A DNA stretch of 5,060 nt. Source: an uncultured Eubacteriales bacterium (GTDB lineage: Bacteria > Bacillota > Clostridia > Eubacteriales > Anaerofustaceae). A program made the translations under genes and the position numbers. Positions 1-5,060 of this stretch are shown here, piece by piece. The stretch covers positions 1 through 5,060 of the forward strand of contig CADBPP010000308.1 in assembly GCA_902796565.1 (NCBI GenBank), given 5' to 3'. Below the pieces are notes generated by a model, which saw only the letters and a program-made list of their open reading frames with translations, was not told where the DNA came from and searched no databases. The number at the start of each line of letters is the position of its first letter. The stretch's first letter is position 1.

Positions 1-560
1 CCGAAAAATGAAATAGACATAAGTGCTGCGGTCACGAGGACGATCGGCACGCCGCGGAAGCTCTTCGGCACATCCTCCAGCACGATCCTCTCACGGATGC
101 AGGCCAGCAGGATGATGGCGATGCAGTAGCCGACCGCGGTCGCGAAGCCGTTCACCACGGATTCCACGAAGTTGAAGCCGTTCTTCGAGTTGGTGATCGC
201 GACGCCGAGCACGGCGCAGTTGGTGGTGATCAGCGGAAGGTACACGCCCAGGGCGTTGTACAGGCCGACCATGCACTTGTGCAGGAACATCTCGACGATC
301 TGCACGAGGGCCGCGATGACCAGGATGAACACGATGGTCCTTAAGTACACAAGGTTCAGCGGGACCAGGATGTAGTTGTACAGCAGGCTCGCAACGGCGG
401 AAGCCAGCGTGATGACGAAGATGACCGCGCCGCCCATGCCGGCCGAAGTCTTGACATCCGTCGAAACTCCGATGAAGGAGCAGATGCCGAGGAACTGGCT
501 TAAAACGACGTTCGAAACGAAGCAGGCGCTGATCGCGATTACAAATAAGCTGTTATTCAT
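1..560 (-). CDS. rnfA: RnfA, membrane subunit of the Rnf complex (3' end cut by window edge)
   Basis: Integral membrane subunit of the ferredoxin:NAD+ oxidoreductase. I translated it by hand: it starts MNNSLFVIAISACF and 186 residues are visible before the left edge. The family is about 190-193 residues, so only a few codons are missing. It shows the six-helix pattern of the RnfA/RnfE (NqrE/NqrD) family. The two conserved cysteines are in LGICSF (Cys27) and TTNCAVLG (Cys115). In this family they pair with two cysteines of RnfE to hold an intramembrane Fe-S cluster between the subunits. The ATG at 560 is preceded by a strong GGAGG, 7 nt upstream, inside the end of rnfE. The start overlaps the rnfE stop as ATGA (4 bp), which suggests translational coupling. 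In Clostridia the next gene is rnfB, so that is expected off the left edge. Identification is firm. Confidence 0.95.
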   Translation of the reverse strand, partial: MNNSLFVIAISACFVSNVVLSQFLGICSFIGVSTDVKTSAGMGGAVIFVITLASAVASLLYNYILVPLNLVYLRTIVFILVIAALVQIVEMFLHKCMVGLYNALGVYLPLITTNCAVLGVAITNSKNGFNFVESVVNGFATAVGYCIAIILLACIRERIVLEDVPKSFRGVPIVLVTAALMSISFF

Positions 561-1246
561 TTCTCCGCCTCCTCTTCCTTCTTATTGTGCAGGCTGCAGG
601 TCAGGCAGTTGTGGTCGCAGCCTTCCGGCTCGCCGCTGGCCTTGGGCATCTTCAGCTTGTTCTGGATCGCGGTAAGCGCGGCGAACACGAAGAATGCGCC
701 GGGTGCCAGGACGAAGATGGAAATGGGGGTAAATCCCGCAGGCATGATCTTCGCTCCGAAGATGCTTCCGGCTCCGAGGAGCTCACGGCAGGCGCCGATG
801 AGCGTCAGGGCGACGGTGAAGCCGATGCCCATGCCGAGGCCGTCGAACAGGGAATCCATGGGCTCGTTCTTCATGGCGAACGCCTCAGCGCGGCCCAGGA
901 TGATGCAGTTCACGACGATCAGCGGGATGAAGATGCCGAGCGCCTCGTAAAGGTCGGGCGTGAAGGCTTCCATCATCATGTCGCAGATGGTGACCAGGGA
1001 AGCGACGACGACGATCTCCGCGGGGAGACGCACCTTCGCCGGGATGATGTTCCTCATCAGCGAGATGATGAGGTTGGAGAAGATCAGGACCGCCGTCGTG
1101 GCAAGTCCCATGCCGATACCGTTGATCGCGGAGGTCGTGACCGCCAGCGTGGGGCAGGTACCGAGCACCAGAACGAACAGCGGGTTCTCCGCCCAGATGC
1201 CGTTCCATACAAGCTGCTTGTATCTGTTGTTCTTGTTTTCCATCAT
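557..1246 (-). CDS. rnfE: RnfE, membrane subunit of the Rnf complex, with a Cys-rich C-terminal tail
   Basis: Integral membrane partner of RnfA, 229 residues, with six hydrophobic segments. The N-terminus (WNGIWAENPLFVLVLGTCP) is characteristic of the family. Conserved Cys31 (LGTCP) and Cys114 (VVNCIILGR) are the expected ligands of the intramembrane Fe-S cluster shared with RnfA. The core ends near residue 200. A hydrophilic tail follows, with Cys210, Cys214 and Cys217 in a CxxxCxxC arrangement and a final KKEEEAEK. This tail is not part of the conserved membrane core. The gene starts 9 bp after rnfDG and its ribosome binding site overlaps that gene's stop codon. Two ATGs sit in tandem (1246 and 1243) and the second has the better spacing, so the first residue could be either Met. 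The stop overlaps the rnfA start. Family assignment is firm; the tail's role is unknown. Confidence 0.96.
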   Translation of the reverse strand: MMENKNNRYKQLVWNGIWAENPLFVLVLGTCPTLAVTTSAINGIGMGLATTAVLIFSNLIISLMRNIIPAKVRLPAEIVVVASLVTICDMMMEAFTPDLYEALGIFIPLIVVNCIILGRAEAFAMKNEPMDSLFDGLGMGIGFTVALTLIGACRELLGAGSIFGAKIMPAGFTPISIFVLAPGAFFVFAALTAIQNKLKMPKASGEPEGCDHNCLTCSLHNKKEEEAEK

Positions 1247-1258
1247 GTCACCCCCTTA
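1247..1258 (-). promoter_or_regulatory. Ribosome binding site of rnfE, overlapping the rnfDG stop
   Basis: On the minus strand the sequence reads TAAGGGGGTGACATGATG, where TAA is the rnfDG stop. AAGGGGGTGA matches the full anti-Shine-Dalgarno complement AAGGAGGTGA except for one base. The GGGGG core lies 4 nt from the first ATG (1246) and 7 nt from the second (1243). The spacing favours the second ATG, which would shorten RnfE by one residue. Ribosomes ending rnfDG sit directly on this site, so reinitiation is likely. Confidence 0.75.
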
Positions 1259-2800
1259 CTTCAGATAGCTGTCGGTGTACCAGACAGCCGCGTTGACGGC
1301 ATCTCTGACCGCACCGGAGGTTCTGGAAGCGCCGCTGACCGCGTTGAATTCCGCAGCGCCGGCCGCGCCGTTCTTCACGTACTCGAGCTGTACCGCATCC
1401 TTGCCGACGAACTGATCCTTGAACTCATCCTTCGTCGCGTTCATGCCGAGGCCGGGGGTCTCGCCGATCGCGGTGAAGCCGATGCCGGTCAGCTTGCCGT
1501 CCTTCGAGATACCGGTCGCCACGGAAACGTCTCCGCCGTAGCCGGAACCCGAGGTCGTGTTGATGACGTAGCCGATCAGGTTGTTCGAAGCGTCGTAAGC
1601 CTCGAGGACGTGGTCGACGGTGACCTTGTCGATGCCGGAGGAAGCGATCTCGGCGTTGGCCTTCTCGAGGGCCGCCGCCTCATCCGCAATGTACTCCAGA
1701 TGGTCTGCTGCCGGGAAGGAAGCCTGGTAGGTGACCTTCGCCTTCTCGTCGCGGGACTTCTGGATCGGTCCTAAAGTGAGCAGGTACACGCTGCCGAGGG
1801 CAAGGCCCGCGATGAGCGTGATGGCGAACAGCCTGGTGGTATCCGCCTTGATGGTGGTCTTCTTCTGCACGCGGCGTCCGAACGCGACCGGGACCGTATA
1901 GTGGTCGATCGTGGGCGCGATCAGGTTGCCGAGCAGGATGGCGTAGGAAACGCCTTCCGGGGCGCCCGCGCCGTAACGGAAGATCGCCGTGATGATGCCG
2001 AGGAATGCGCCGTAGAGCCACTGGCCCATGGGGGTGATGGGGCTCGTTACGAAGTCGTCCGCCATGAAGAAGGCGCCGAAGATCAGGCCGCCCGCGAATA
2101 CCTGGCAGAACATGTAGCTTAAGCTGAAGCCGCCGTGGATGAAGGCGATGACGGCAAAGGTGCCGATGTAGCCGACCGGGATACGCTGGGTGACGACGTT
2201 CCGGTAGATCATCCAGGCCGCGCCGATGAGCAGGGCGATCTTCGAGACTTCGCCGATGTTTCCGGGGATGGTCCCGAGGAACAGGGCGCCGAAGTTCACG
2301 GAATCGCCGGCCTTCATGATGGCGAGCGGGGTCGCTCCGGAGACCGCGTCATAGCCGATGTGGTTCGCCACGCTGAAATCGTTCATCATTCCCGCGAAGG
2401 AAATGAGCAGGAAGCAGCGGGCCGCCAGGGCCGGGTTCATGAAGTTGCGTCCGAGTCCGCCGTAGAGCTGCTTGACCACGATGATCGCGAAGATCGCGCC
2501 GAGGGCCGGGAGCCAGAGCGGAACGGTGACGGGCATGTTGAGGGCCAGGATCATGCCGGTGACCACCGCCGACCAGTCGTCGATGGTGATCTTCTTGTGC
2601 ATGAACTTCTCCCATGCATACTCCGAAAGCACTGCGGCCGCGACAGTGACCAGGATGATGGCGAGCGCCTTCACTCCGAACTGCCAGATGCCGAACAGCG
2701 AGGTGGGGATCATGGCGATGACGACATCGCGCATGAGGTTGGCCGTCTTGACAGGTTTTCTGTCATGCGGCGAAGAAGAAATATTGAATAATTCTGCCAT
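1256..2800 (-). CDS. rnfDG: RnfD-RnfG fusion protein of the Rnf complex
   Basis: One uninterrupted 514-residue ORF holds two normally separate subunits. Residues 1 to about 314 are RnfD (NqrB/RnfD family): about ten hydrophobic segments and DAVSGAT at 151-157, where Thr157 is the expected site for phosphoester-bound FMN. Residues about 315-514 are RnfG: one membrane anchor (about 323-345), an extracytoplasmic FMN-binding domain with GETPGLG at 446-452, and NAVSGAS at 486-492 as the flavin-attachment motif. No Met lies between the modules, so a separate RnfG start is not evident. The joint is basic (GRRVQKKTTIK), as expected for a cytoplasmic loop, and fits a cytoplasmic RnfD C-terminus feeding the RnfG anchor. 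The start at 2800 overlaps the rnfC stop (TAATG), with AAGGGTGAG upstream inside rnfC. Both modules look full length. Flavin attachment would need an ApbE enzyme, which is not in view. Confidence 0.95.
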   Translation of the reverse strand: MAELFNISSSPHDRKPVKTANLMRDVVIAMIPTSLFGIWQFGVKALAIILVTVAAAVLSEYAWEKFMHKKITIDDWSAVVTGMILALNMPVTVPLWLPALGAIFAIIVVKQLYGGLGRNFMNPALAARCFLLISFAGMMNDFSVANHIGYDAVSGATPLAIMKAGDSVNFGALFLGTIPGNIGEVSKIALLIGAAWMIYRNVVTQRIPVGYIGTFAVIAFIHGGFSLSYMFCQVFAGGLIFGAFFMADDFVTSPITPMGQWLYGAFLGIITAIFRYGAGAPEGVSYAILLGNLIAPTIDHYTVPVAFGRRVQKKTTIKADTTRLFAITLIAGLALGSVYLLTLGPIQKSRDEKAKVTYQASFPAADHLEYIADEAAALEKANAEIASSGIDKVTVDHVLEAYDASNNLIGYVINTTSGSGYGGDVSVATGISKDGKLTGIGFTAIGETPGLGMNATKDEFKDQFVGKDAVQLEYVKNGAAGAAEFNAVSGASRTSGAVRDAVNAAVWYTDSYLK

Positions 2801-4218
2801 TAGTTCTCACCCTTCTTTCCGACCTTCTCAGCTGCCTCGCGCGCCTCGGCAAGCTCCGAAGCCTTGCGCTTTGCCTCTGCTTCCGCCGCCGCCTGGGCCT
2901 TCGCCCTGCGGTCGGCCGCGACGAGACGCTTCATCTCCTTGAAGCGCTGCGTCAGAGGACGCTTTGCGGGACATACGTATGCGCAGCAGCCGCACTCGAT
3001 GCACTCCATGCCGCTCAGGCGTGCGAATTCCTCGATATCCTTGGTCTTGCCCGCCTGGTACATGAGCGGCGGGATCATGAATTCGGGGCACGCGAGGATG
3101 CAGCGTCCGCAGCGGATGCAGTGCGTGGTCTCGGAATGCGCGACCGGGTCATAGCTCATGGCGAGCAGGGCCGACGAGGGCTTCGTGACCGGTACGTCGA
3201 GATCGAACAGCGCCATGCCCATCATGGGGCCGCCGTTGATGTACTTCTCGACCGTGCCCTTCGTTCCGCCCGCGGCCTCGAGGAGGCGCTTGTAGGAAGA
3301 ACCCAGGCGCACGCGGAAGTTGGAGGGATTCACCACGGCGTCGCCGCTGACGGTGATGACCTTCTGCATCATGGGCAGGTTGAACTTCACCGCGTCATAG
3401 ATGGCGGCCAGGGTGGCGACGTTGTCGACCACGACGCCGGCGTCCGCGGGAAGCATCTGCGAGTTGATGGCCCTGCCGGTGACGGCCTGGATGAGCATGC
3501 GCTCGCCGCCTGCCGGATACTTGGTCTTCAGGGAAACGACCTCGATGTTCGGCTCGTTCTTCGTCATCTCCTCCATATGGGCGATGGCGTCGGGCTTGTT
3601 GTCCTCGATCGCGATGACGCCCTTCGCCTTCGGGAAGAGCTTCAGGCAGATCTTGAGGCCGCCGATGATGCGCTCCGCTTCCTCAAGGATGAGGCGGTAG
3701 TCGCTGGTGATGTAGGGCTCGCACTCGGAACCGTTGCAGATAAAGTAGTCGATCGCATCCGGATTCTTCGGGCCGAGCTTGACGGAGGTCGGGAAACCTG
3801 CTCCGCCAACGCCGACGATGCCCGCCTCGCGGACGATGTCGACGATCTCCTTGGAGGTGAAGTGCTTATAGCTCCTCTCCTTTCCGAGGCCTTCCAGCAA
3901 TTCGAACTTTCCGTCGCTCTCCACGGTCACGCACAGGACCGGCGCGCCGCCGTTCGTCATGTGCTGGCCGACTGCCTTGACGGTGCCCGAGACGGATGAG
4001 ATGATGTTCGCGGAAACGAATCCGCCGGCTTCACCGACCTTCTGTCCTGCAAATACATGGTCGCCGACCGCCACGACGGGGCGGGCGGGCGCGCCGATAT
4101 GCTGGGACATAGGGAAGACGAAGTCGCCGTCCAGGTCAAGGTTCTGGATCGCGCAGTCCTTGCTGAAGCTCTTGCCATCAAACGGATGGATACCGTTCTT
4201 AAATGTAACAAGGCTCAT
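2800..4218 (-). CDS. rnfC: RnfC, NADH- and Fe-S-binding subunit of the Rnf complex
   Basis: Peripheral cytoplasmic subunit where NAD+/NADH reacts; 472 residues. The family N-terminus is clear (TFKNGIHPFDGK, residues 5-16). The Rossmann-like FMN/NADH domain has GVGGAGFPTSVK at 136-147 and NGSECEPYITSDYR at 162-175, resembling the complex I 51-kDa subunit. An SLBB-type segment follows at about 285-335. Two ferredoxin-like clusters come next: CIRCGRCILACP (Cys367, 370, 373, 377) and CIECGCCAYVCP (Cys406, 409, 412, 416). They imply two [4Fe-4S] centres. The end, from about 430, is an Ala/Lys/Glu-rich, probably helical or coiled-coil tail, shorter than the long repeat tails of some proteobacterial RnfC/RsxC proteins. 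The ATG at 4218 has a strong AAGGGGG 9 nt upstream. This is the first gene of the operon; its stop overlaps the rnfDG start by one base. Confidence 0.97.
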   Translation of the reverse strand: MSLVTFKNGIHPFDGKSFSKDCAIQNLDLDGDFVFPMSQHIGAPARPVVAVGDHVFAGQKVGEAGGFVSANIISSVSGTVKAVGQHMTNGGAPVLCVTVESDGKFELLEGLGKERSYKHFTSKEIVDIVREAGIVGVGGAGFPTSVKLGPKNPDAIDYFICNGSECEPYITSDYRLILEEAERIIGGLKICLKLFPKAKGVIAIEDNKPDAIAHMEEMTKNEPNIEVVSLKTKYPAGGERMLIQAVTGRAINSQMLPADAGVVVDNVATLAAIYDAVKFNLPMMQKVITVSGDAVVNPSNFRVRLGSSYKRLLEAAGGTKGTVEKYINGGPMMGMALFDLDVPVTKPSSALLAMSYDPVAHSETTHCIRCGRCILACPEFMIPPLMYQAGKTKDIEEFARLSGMECIECGCCAYVCPAKRPLTQRFKEMKRLVAADRRAKAQAAAEAEAKRKASELAEAREAAEKVGKKGEN

Positions 4219-4248
4219 GAATCTTTTCCCCCTTACTTTCTGGTTTCA

Positions 4249-4266
4249 CTGCCCGTTTCCGGACAG
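4249..4266 (-). other. 5' UTR hairpin with GAAA tetraloop ahead of rnfC
   Basis: Minus-strand RNA reads CUGUCCG-GAAA-CGGGCAG: a 7-bp stem (one G-U pair) closed by a GNRA tetraloop. Flanking bases can add a further G-U pair. It lies between the predicted transcript start (about 4277) and the rnfC ribosome binding site at about 4228-4234. It leaves the ribosome site free, so a 5'-end stabilising role is more likely than a switch. That role is inference. Confidence 0.55.
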
Positions 4267-4283
4267 CTTTCCTTATGTTGATC

Positions 4284-4312
4284 ATTGTACAACTCTGTTA
4301 ATAAATTGCCAA
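4284..4312 (-). promoter_or_regulatory. Main rnf operon promoter (sigma-70/A type)
   Basis: On the minus strand, TTGGCA (4312-4307, 5 of 6 to TTGACA) is followed by exactly 17 bp and then TACAAT (4289-4284, 5 of 6 to TATAAT). Transcription would start near 4277 and give a leader of about 59 nt before the rnfC ATG. It lies in the AT-rich part of the gap, oriented into the operon. This is the best promoter match seen in the region. Confidence 0.65.
4295..4312. promoter_or_regulatory. Putative Rex (redox repressor) operator over the -35 box
   Basis: The plus strand reads CTGTTAATAAATTGCCAA. Against the Rex consensus TTGTTAA-N4-TTAACAA it matches 11 of 14 fixed positions: the first half 6 of 7, the second half 5 of 7. 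The site begins exactly at the -35 hexamer of the main promoter and extends through most of the spacer, where bound Rex would block RNA polymerase. Rex is released at high NADH/NAD+ and is known to control fermentation and electron-transfer genes in Clostridia. The match is imperfect, so this is a candidate only. Confidence 0.4.
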
Positions 4313-4328
4313 ACTCTGCCCGCAATTT
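4303..4328. repeat. Inverted repeat AAATTGC / GCAATTT straddling the -35 region
   Basis: The perfect 7-bp arms AAATTGC (4303-4309) and GCAATTT (4322-4328) are separated by 12 bp, with centres 19 bp apart, about two helical turns. The inner arm overlaps the -35 box and the Rex-like site; the outer arm lies just upstream. A dimeric regulator could bind here, but the arms may also be chance in AT-rich DNA. Confidence 0.3.
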
Positions 4329-4340
4329 GGGCATTTTTTT
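4317..4340 (+). terminator. Weak intrinsic terminator-like hairpin, plus strand
   Basis: TGCCC (4317-4321) and GGGCA (4329-4333) form a 5-bp stem with a 7-nt loop, followed at once by seven T (4334-4340). In form this is a small rho-independent terminator acting on plus-strand transcription. No plus-strand gene leads into it. If real, it would stop antisense transcription coming from the rnfC side. On the minus strand it lies just upstream of the promoter, so it does not affect the rnf mRNA from that promoter. Confidence 0.3.
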
Positions 4341-4355
4341 CAATTTACCGTCTAA

Positions 4356-4384
4356 AATATAGCACATGGCCGTTTGTTTTTCAC
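4356..4384 (-). promoter_or_regulatory. Possible second, upstream rnf promoter (extended -10)
   Basis: On the minus strand, TGCTATATT gives an extended -10 (TG at 4364-4363, TATATT at 4361-4356). GTGAAA (4384-4379, 4 of 6 to TTGACA) lies 17 bp upstream. A transcript would start near 4349 and run through the Rex-like site and the inverted repeats, making a leader of about 130 nt. The -35 is weaker than that of the downstream promoter. Confidence 0.3.
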
Positions 4385-4496
4385 AGTACAATTTTCAATA
4401 CATCTCGTTTGTTATTCTACTATCATGCATGACAGGAATTTCACAGCGTCTAATGCTCTGAACAGGTCTTTCATAGGGGGGCGGGGCCCCGGCGAC

Positions 4497-4554
4497 GCTC
4501 CGTTTCCAAAACCGACGGCTTCCCCACCGTGGAACCCTCCGTCGGTTTCGGAGC
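4497..4554. repeat. 58-nt GC-rich imperfect hairpin downstream of the ABC gene
   Basis: The outer arms GCTCCG (4497-4502) and CGGAGC (4549-4554) and the inner arms AAACCGACGG (4509-4518) and CCGTCGGTTT (4539-4548) are perfect complements. They form a 16-bp stem with one 6-nt bulge. The 20-nt loop can fold again through CCAC-C-GTGG (4524-4532). It is not followed by a T-run on the minus strand, so it is not a textbook intrinsic terminator for the ABC gene. It may still protect the 3' end of that transcript, or belong to a repeat family spread through the genome. Confidence 0.55.
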
Positions 4555-4633
4555 CTCGGAGCTGCCGCCCGCACCCCTTAAAACAGCCTCGCAGGAACCT
4601 GCACCCCCCTCAGAAAAAATGGCTTTCAAGGGC

Positions 4634-5060
4634 CTAGTCGAGCTCCGCCGCGCCGGTATAGAGCTCGTAGTACCGCCCCTTCTGGGCGAGGAGCTCCGCG
4701 TGCGTGCCCCGCTCGATGATGACGCCGTTCTCGAGCACCATGATCGCGTCCGCGTTCCGGACCGTCGAGAGCCGGTGCGCGATGACGAAGGTGGTGCGGT
4801 CCTTCATGAGCCGGTCCATGCCCTGCTCGATGAACTTCTCGGTCCTCGTGTCGACCGAGGACGTCGCCTCGTCGAGCACGAGCACGGGAGCCTTCGAGAC
4901 CGCTGCCCGGGCGATGTTGAGGAGCTGCCTCTGGCCCTGGGAAAGGTTCGTGCCGTCCCCCTCGATCCTCGTCTGATAGCCCTTCGGGAGCCTGCGGATA
5001 AAGGAATCCGCGGACGCCGTGACCGCCGCCTCGACGACCTCCTCGTCCGTGGCGTCGAGC
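4634..5060 (-). CDS. ABC exporter, C-terminal part of the ATPase domain (5' end cut by window edge)
   Basis: The last 141 residues of a type I ABC exporter subunit are visible. They hold the signature motif NLSQGQRQ, the Walker B and catalytic Glu in VLVLDEATSSVD, the D-loop SSVDTRTE, and the H-loop FVIAHRLST, then an ordinary nucleotide-binding-domain end (GRYYELYTGAAELD). Walker A, the Q-loop and the membrane domain lie off the right edge. From memory, GDGTNLSQGQRQLL with an intact catalytic Glu resembles the canonical half of heterodimeric multidrug-type exporters (TM288-like), so a partner gene may lie upstream. The substrate cannot be told. The frame is open to the window edge, so the GTG at 4885 is internal and not the start. 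The stop is TAG at 4636-4634. The gene is separated from rnfC by 415 bp with its own promoter region, so it is probably not part of the rnf operon. Confidence 0.93.
   Translation of the reverse strand, partial: LDATDEEVVEAAVTASADSFIRRLPKGYQTRIEGDGTNLSQGQRQLLNIARAAVSKAPVLVLDEATSSVDTRTEKFIEQGMDRLMKDRTTFVIAHRLSTVRNADAIMVLENGVIIERGTHAELLAQKGRYYELYTGAAELD

Larger units (their letters stand above)
4219..4633. other. Intergenic region between the ABC exporter and the rnf operon
   Basis: This 415-bp gap separates two minus-strand genes. About 4475-4633, beside the ABC stop, is GC-rich with runs of C and G. It includes GGGGCCCC (4483-4490), a small GCAGG-AA-CCTGC dyad (4591-4602) and the large hairpin listed separately. 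About 4219-4470 is AT-rich and carries the rnf promoter region and leader. It also contains the 10-bp palindrome TCATGCATGA (4423-4432) and two short direct repeats: CGTTTGTT at 4371 and 4406, TTTCACAG at 4379 and 4439. I found no convincing gene. The short plus-strand reading frames here have no ribosome binding site and no recognisable protein. Confidence 0.7.

Noticed and set aside
587..1774. Long plus-strand open frame (395 codons) opposite rnfE and rnfDG
   Set aside because: It is an antisense shadow of GC-rich coding DNA: the translation is dominated by Arg, Gly, Asp and His, matches no family, and covers two firmly identified Rnf genes.
2135..2791. Plus-strand open frame (218 codons) opposite the RnfD part
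   Set aside because: Same shadow composition; the opposite strand encodes well-conserved RnfD helices and flavin motif.
3121..3999. Plus-strand open frame (292 codons) opposite rnfC
   Set aside because: Low-complexity His/Asp/Gly/Arg-rich translation without a ribosome site; the rnfC motifs on the other strand explain the region.
4219..4284. Riboswitch in the rnfC leader
   Set aside because: From the likely start the leader is only about 59 nt, with one simple GNRA hairpin and a free ribosome site; no known riboswitch core was recognised.
4614..4636. Intrinsic terminator for the ABC gene at the minus-strand T6 run (4619-4614)
   Set aside because: The T-run is there, but the best stem before it on the minus strand (GGC/GCC around the stop codon) has only 3 bp; the better pairing forms only in plus-strand RNA through G-U pairs.
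4374..4637. Plus-strand open frame (87 codons) across the intergenic gap
   Set aside because: It has no ribosome site, a Pro/Arg-rich meaningless translation, and runs through the hairpin into the 3' end of the ABC gene.
4634..4885. A short separate 83-residue protein starting at GTG 4885
   Set aside because: The frame stays open upstream to the window edge and encodes the ABC signature motif, so this GTG is an internal Val codon.

Overview
The window is a GC-rich stretch, with third codon positions mostly G or C. It is dominated by a minus-strand operon for the Rnf complex, the membrane-bound ferredoxin:NAD+ oxidoreductase that couples electron transfer to ion pumping. Gene order in the direction of transcription is rnfC, an rnfD-rnfG fusion, rnfE, rnfA. 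This matches the rnfCDGEAB order known from anaerobic Clostridia, so rnfB is expected just beyond the left edge. The order, the strong AAGGGGG-type ribosome binding sites and the neighbouring exporter suggest a GC-rich anaerobic Firmicute of the class Clostridia, possibly near Lachnospiraceae. That placement is inference; no taxonomic marker is present.

Layout: 1-560 rnfA (minus, last few codons off the left edge); 557-1246 rnfE; 1256-2800 a single ORF carrying complete RnfD and RnfG modules; 2800-4218 rnfC; 4219-4633 intergenic; 4634-5060 the C-terminal end of a type I ABC exporter (minus, start off the right edge). Junctions inside the operon are very tight: a 1-bp TAATG overlap between rnfC and rnfDG, 9 bp between rnfDG and rnfE, and a 4-bp ATGA overlap between rnfE and rnfA. 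Translation is therefore probably coupled.

The intergenic region has two parts. The half next to the ABC gene (about 4475-4633) is very GC-rich and holds a 58-nt imperfect hairpin. The half next to rnfC (about 4219-4470) is AT-rich. It holds a good sigma-70-type promoter (TTGGCA, 17 bp, TACAAT), an 18-bp Rex-like operator lying over its -35 box, a possible second upstream promoter, and a GNRA-loop hairpin in the 5' UTR.

How the genes work together: RnfC is the soluble NADH/FMN/[4Fe-4S] subunit. RnfD and RnfG carry covalently bound flavins and are fused here. RnfA and RnfE form the membrane pair whose four conserved cysteines (two each) hold an intramembrane Fe-S cluster. RnfB, the ferredoxin-facing subunit, is not in view. 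Points that stand out are the DG fusion, an altered flavin-attachment motif in its RnfG part, a CxxxCxxC tail on RnfE, and the putative Rex site, which would link expression to NADH/NAD+ balance. No mobile element, CRISPR array, tRNA or rRNA was seen.
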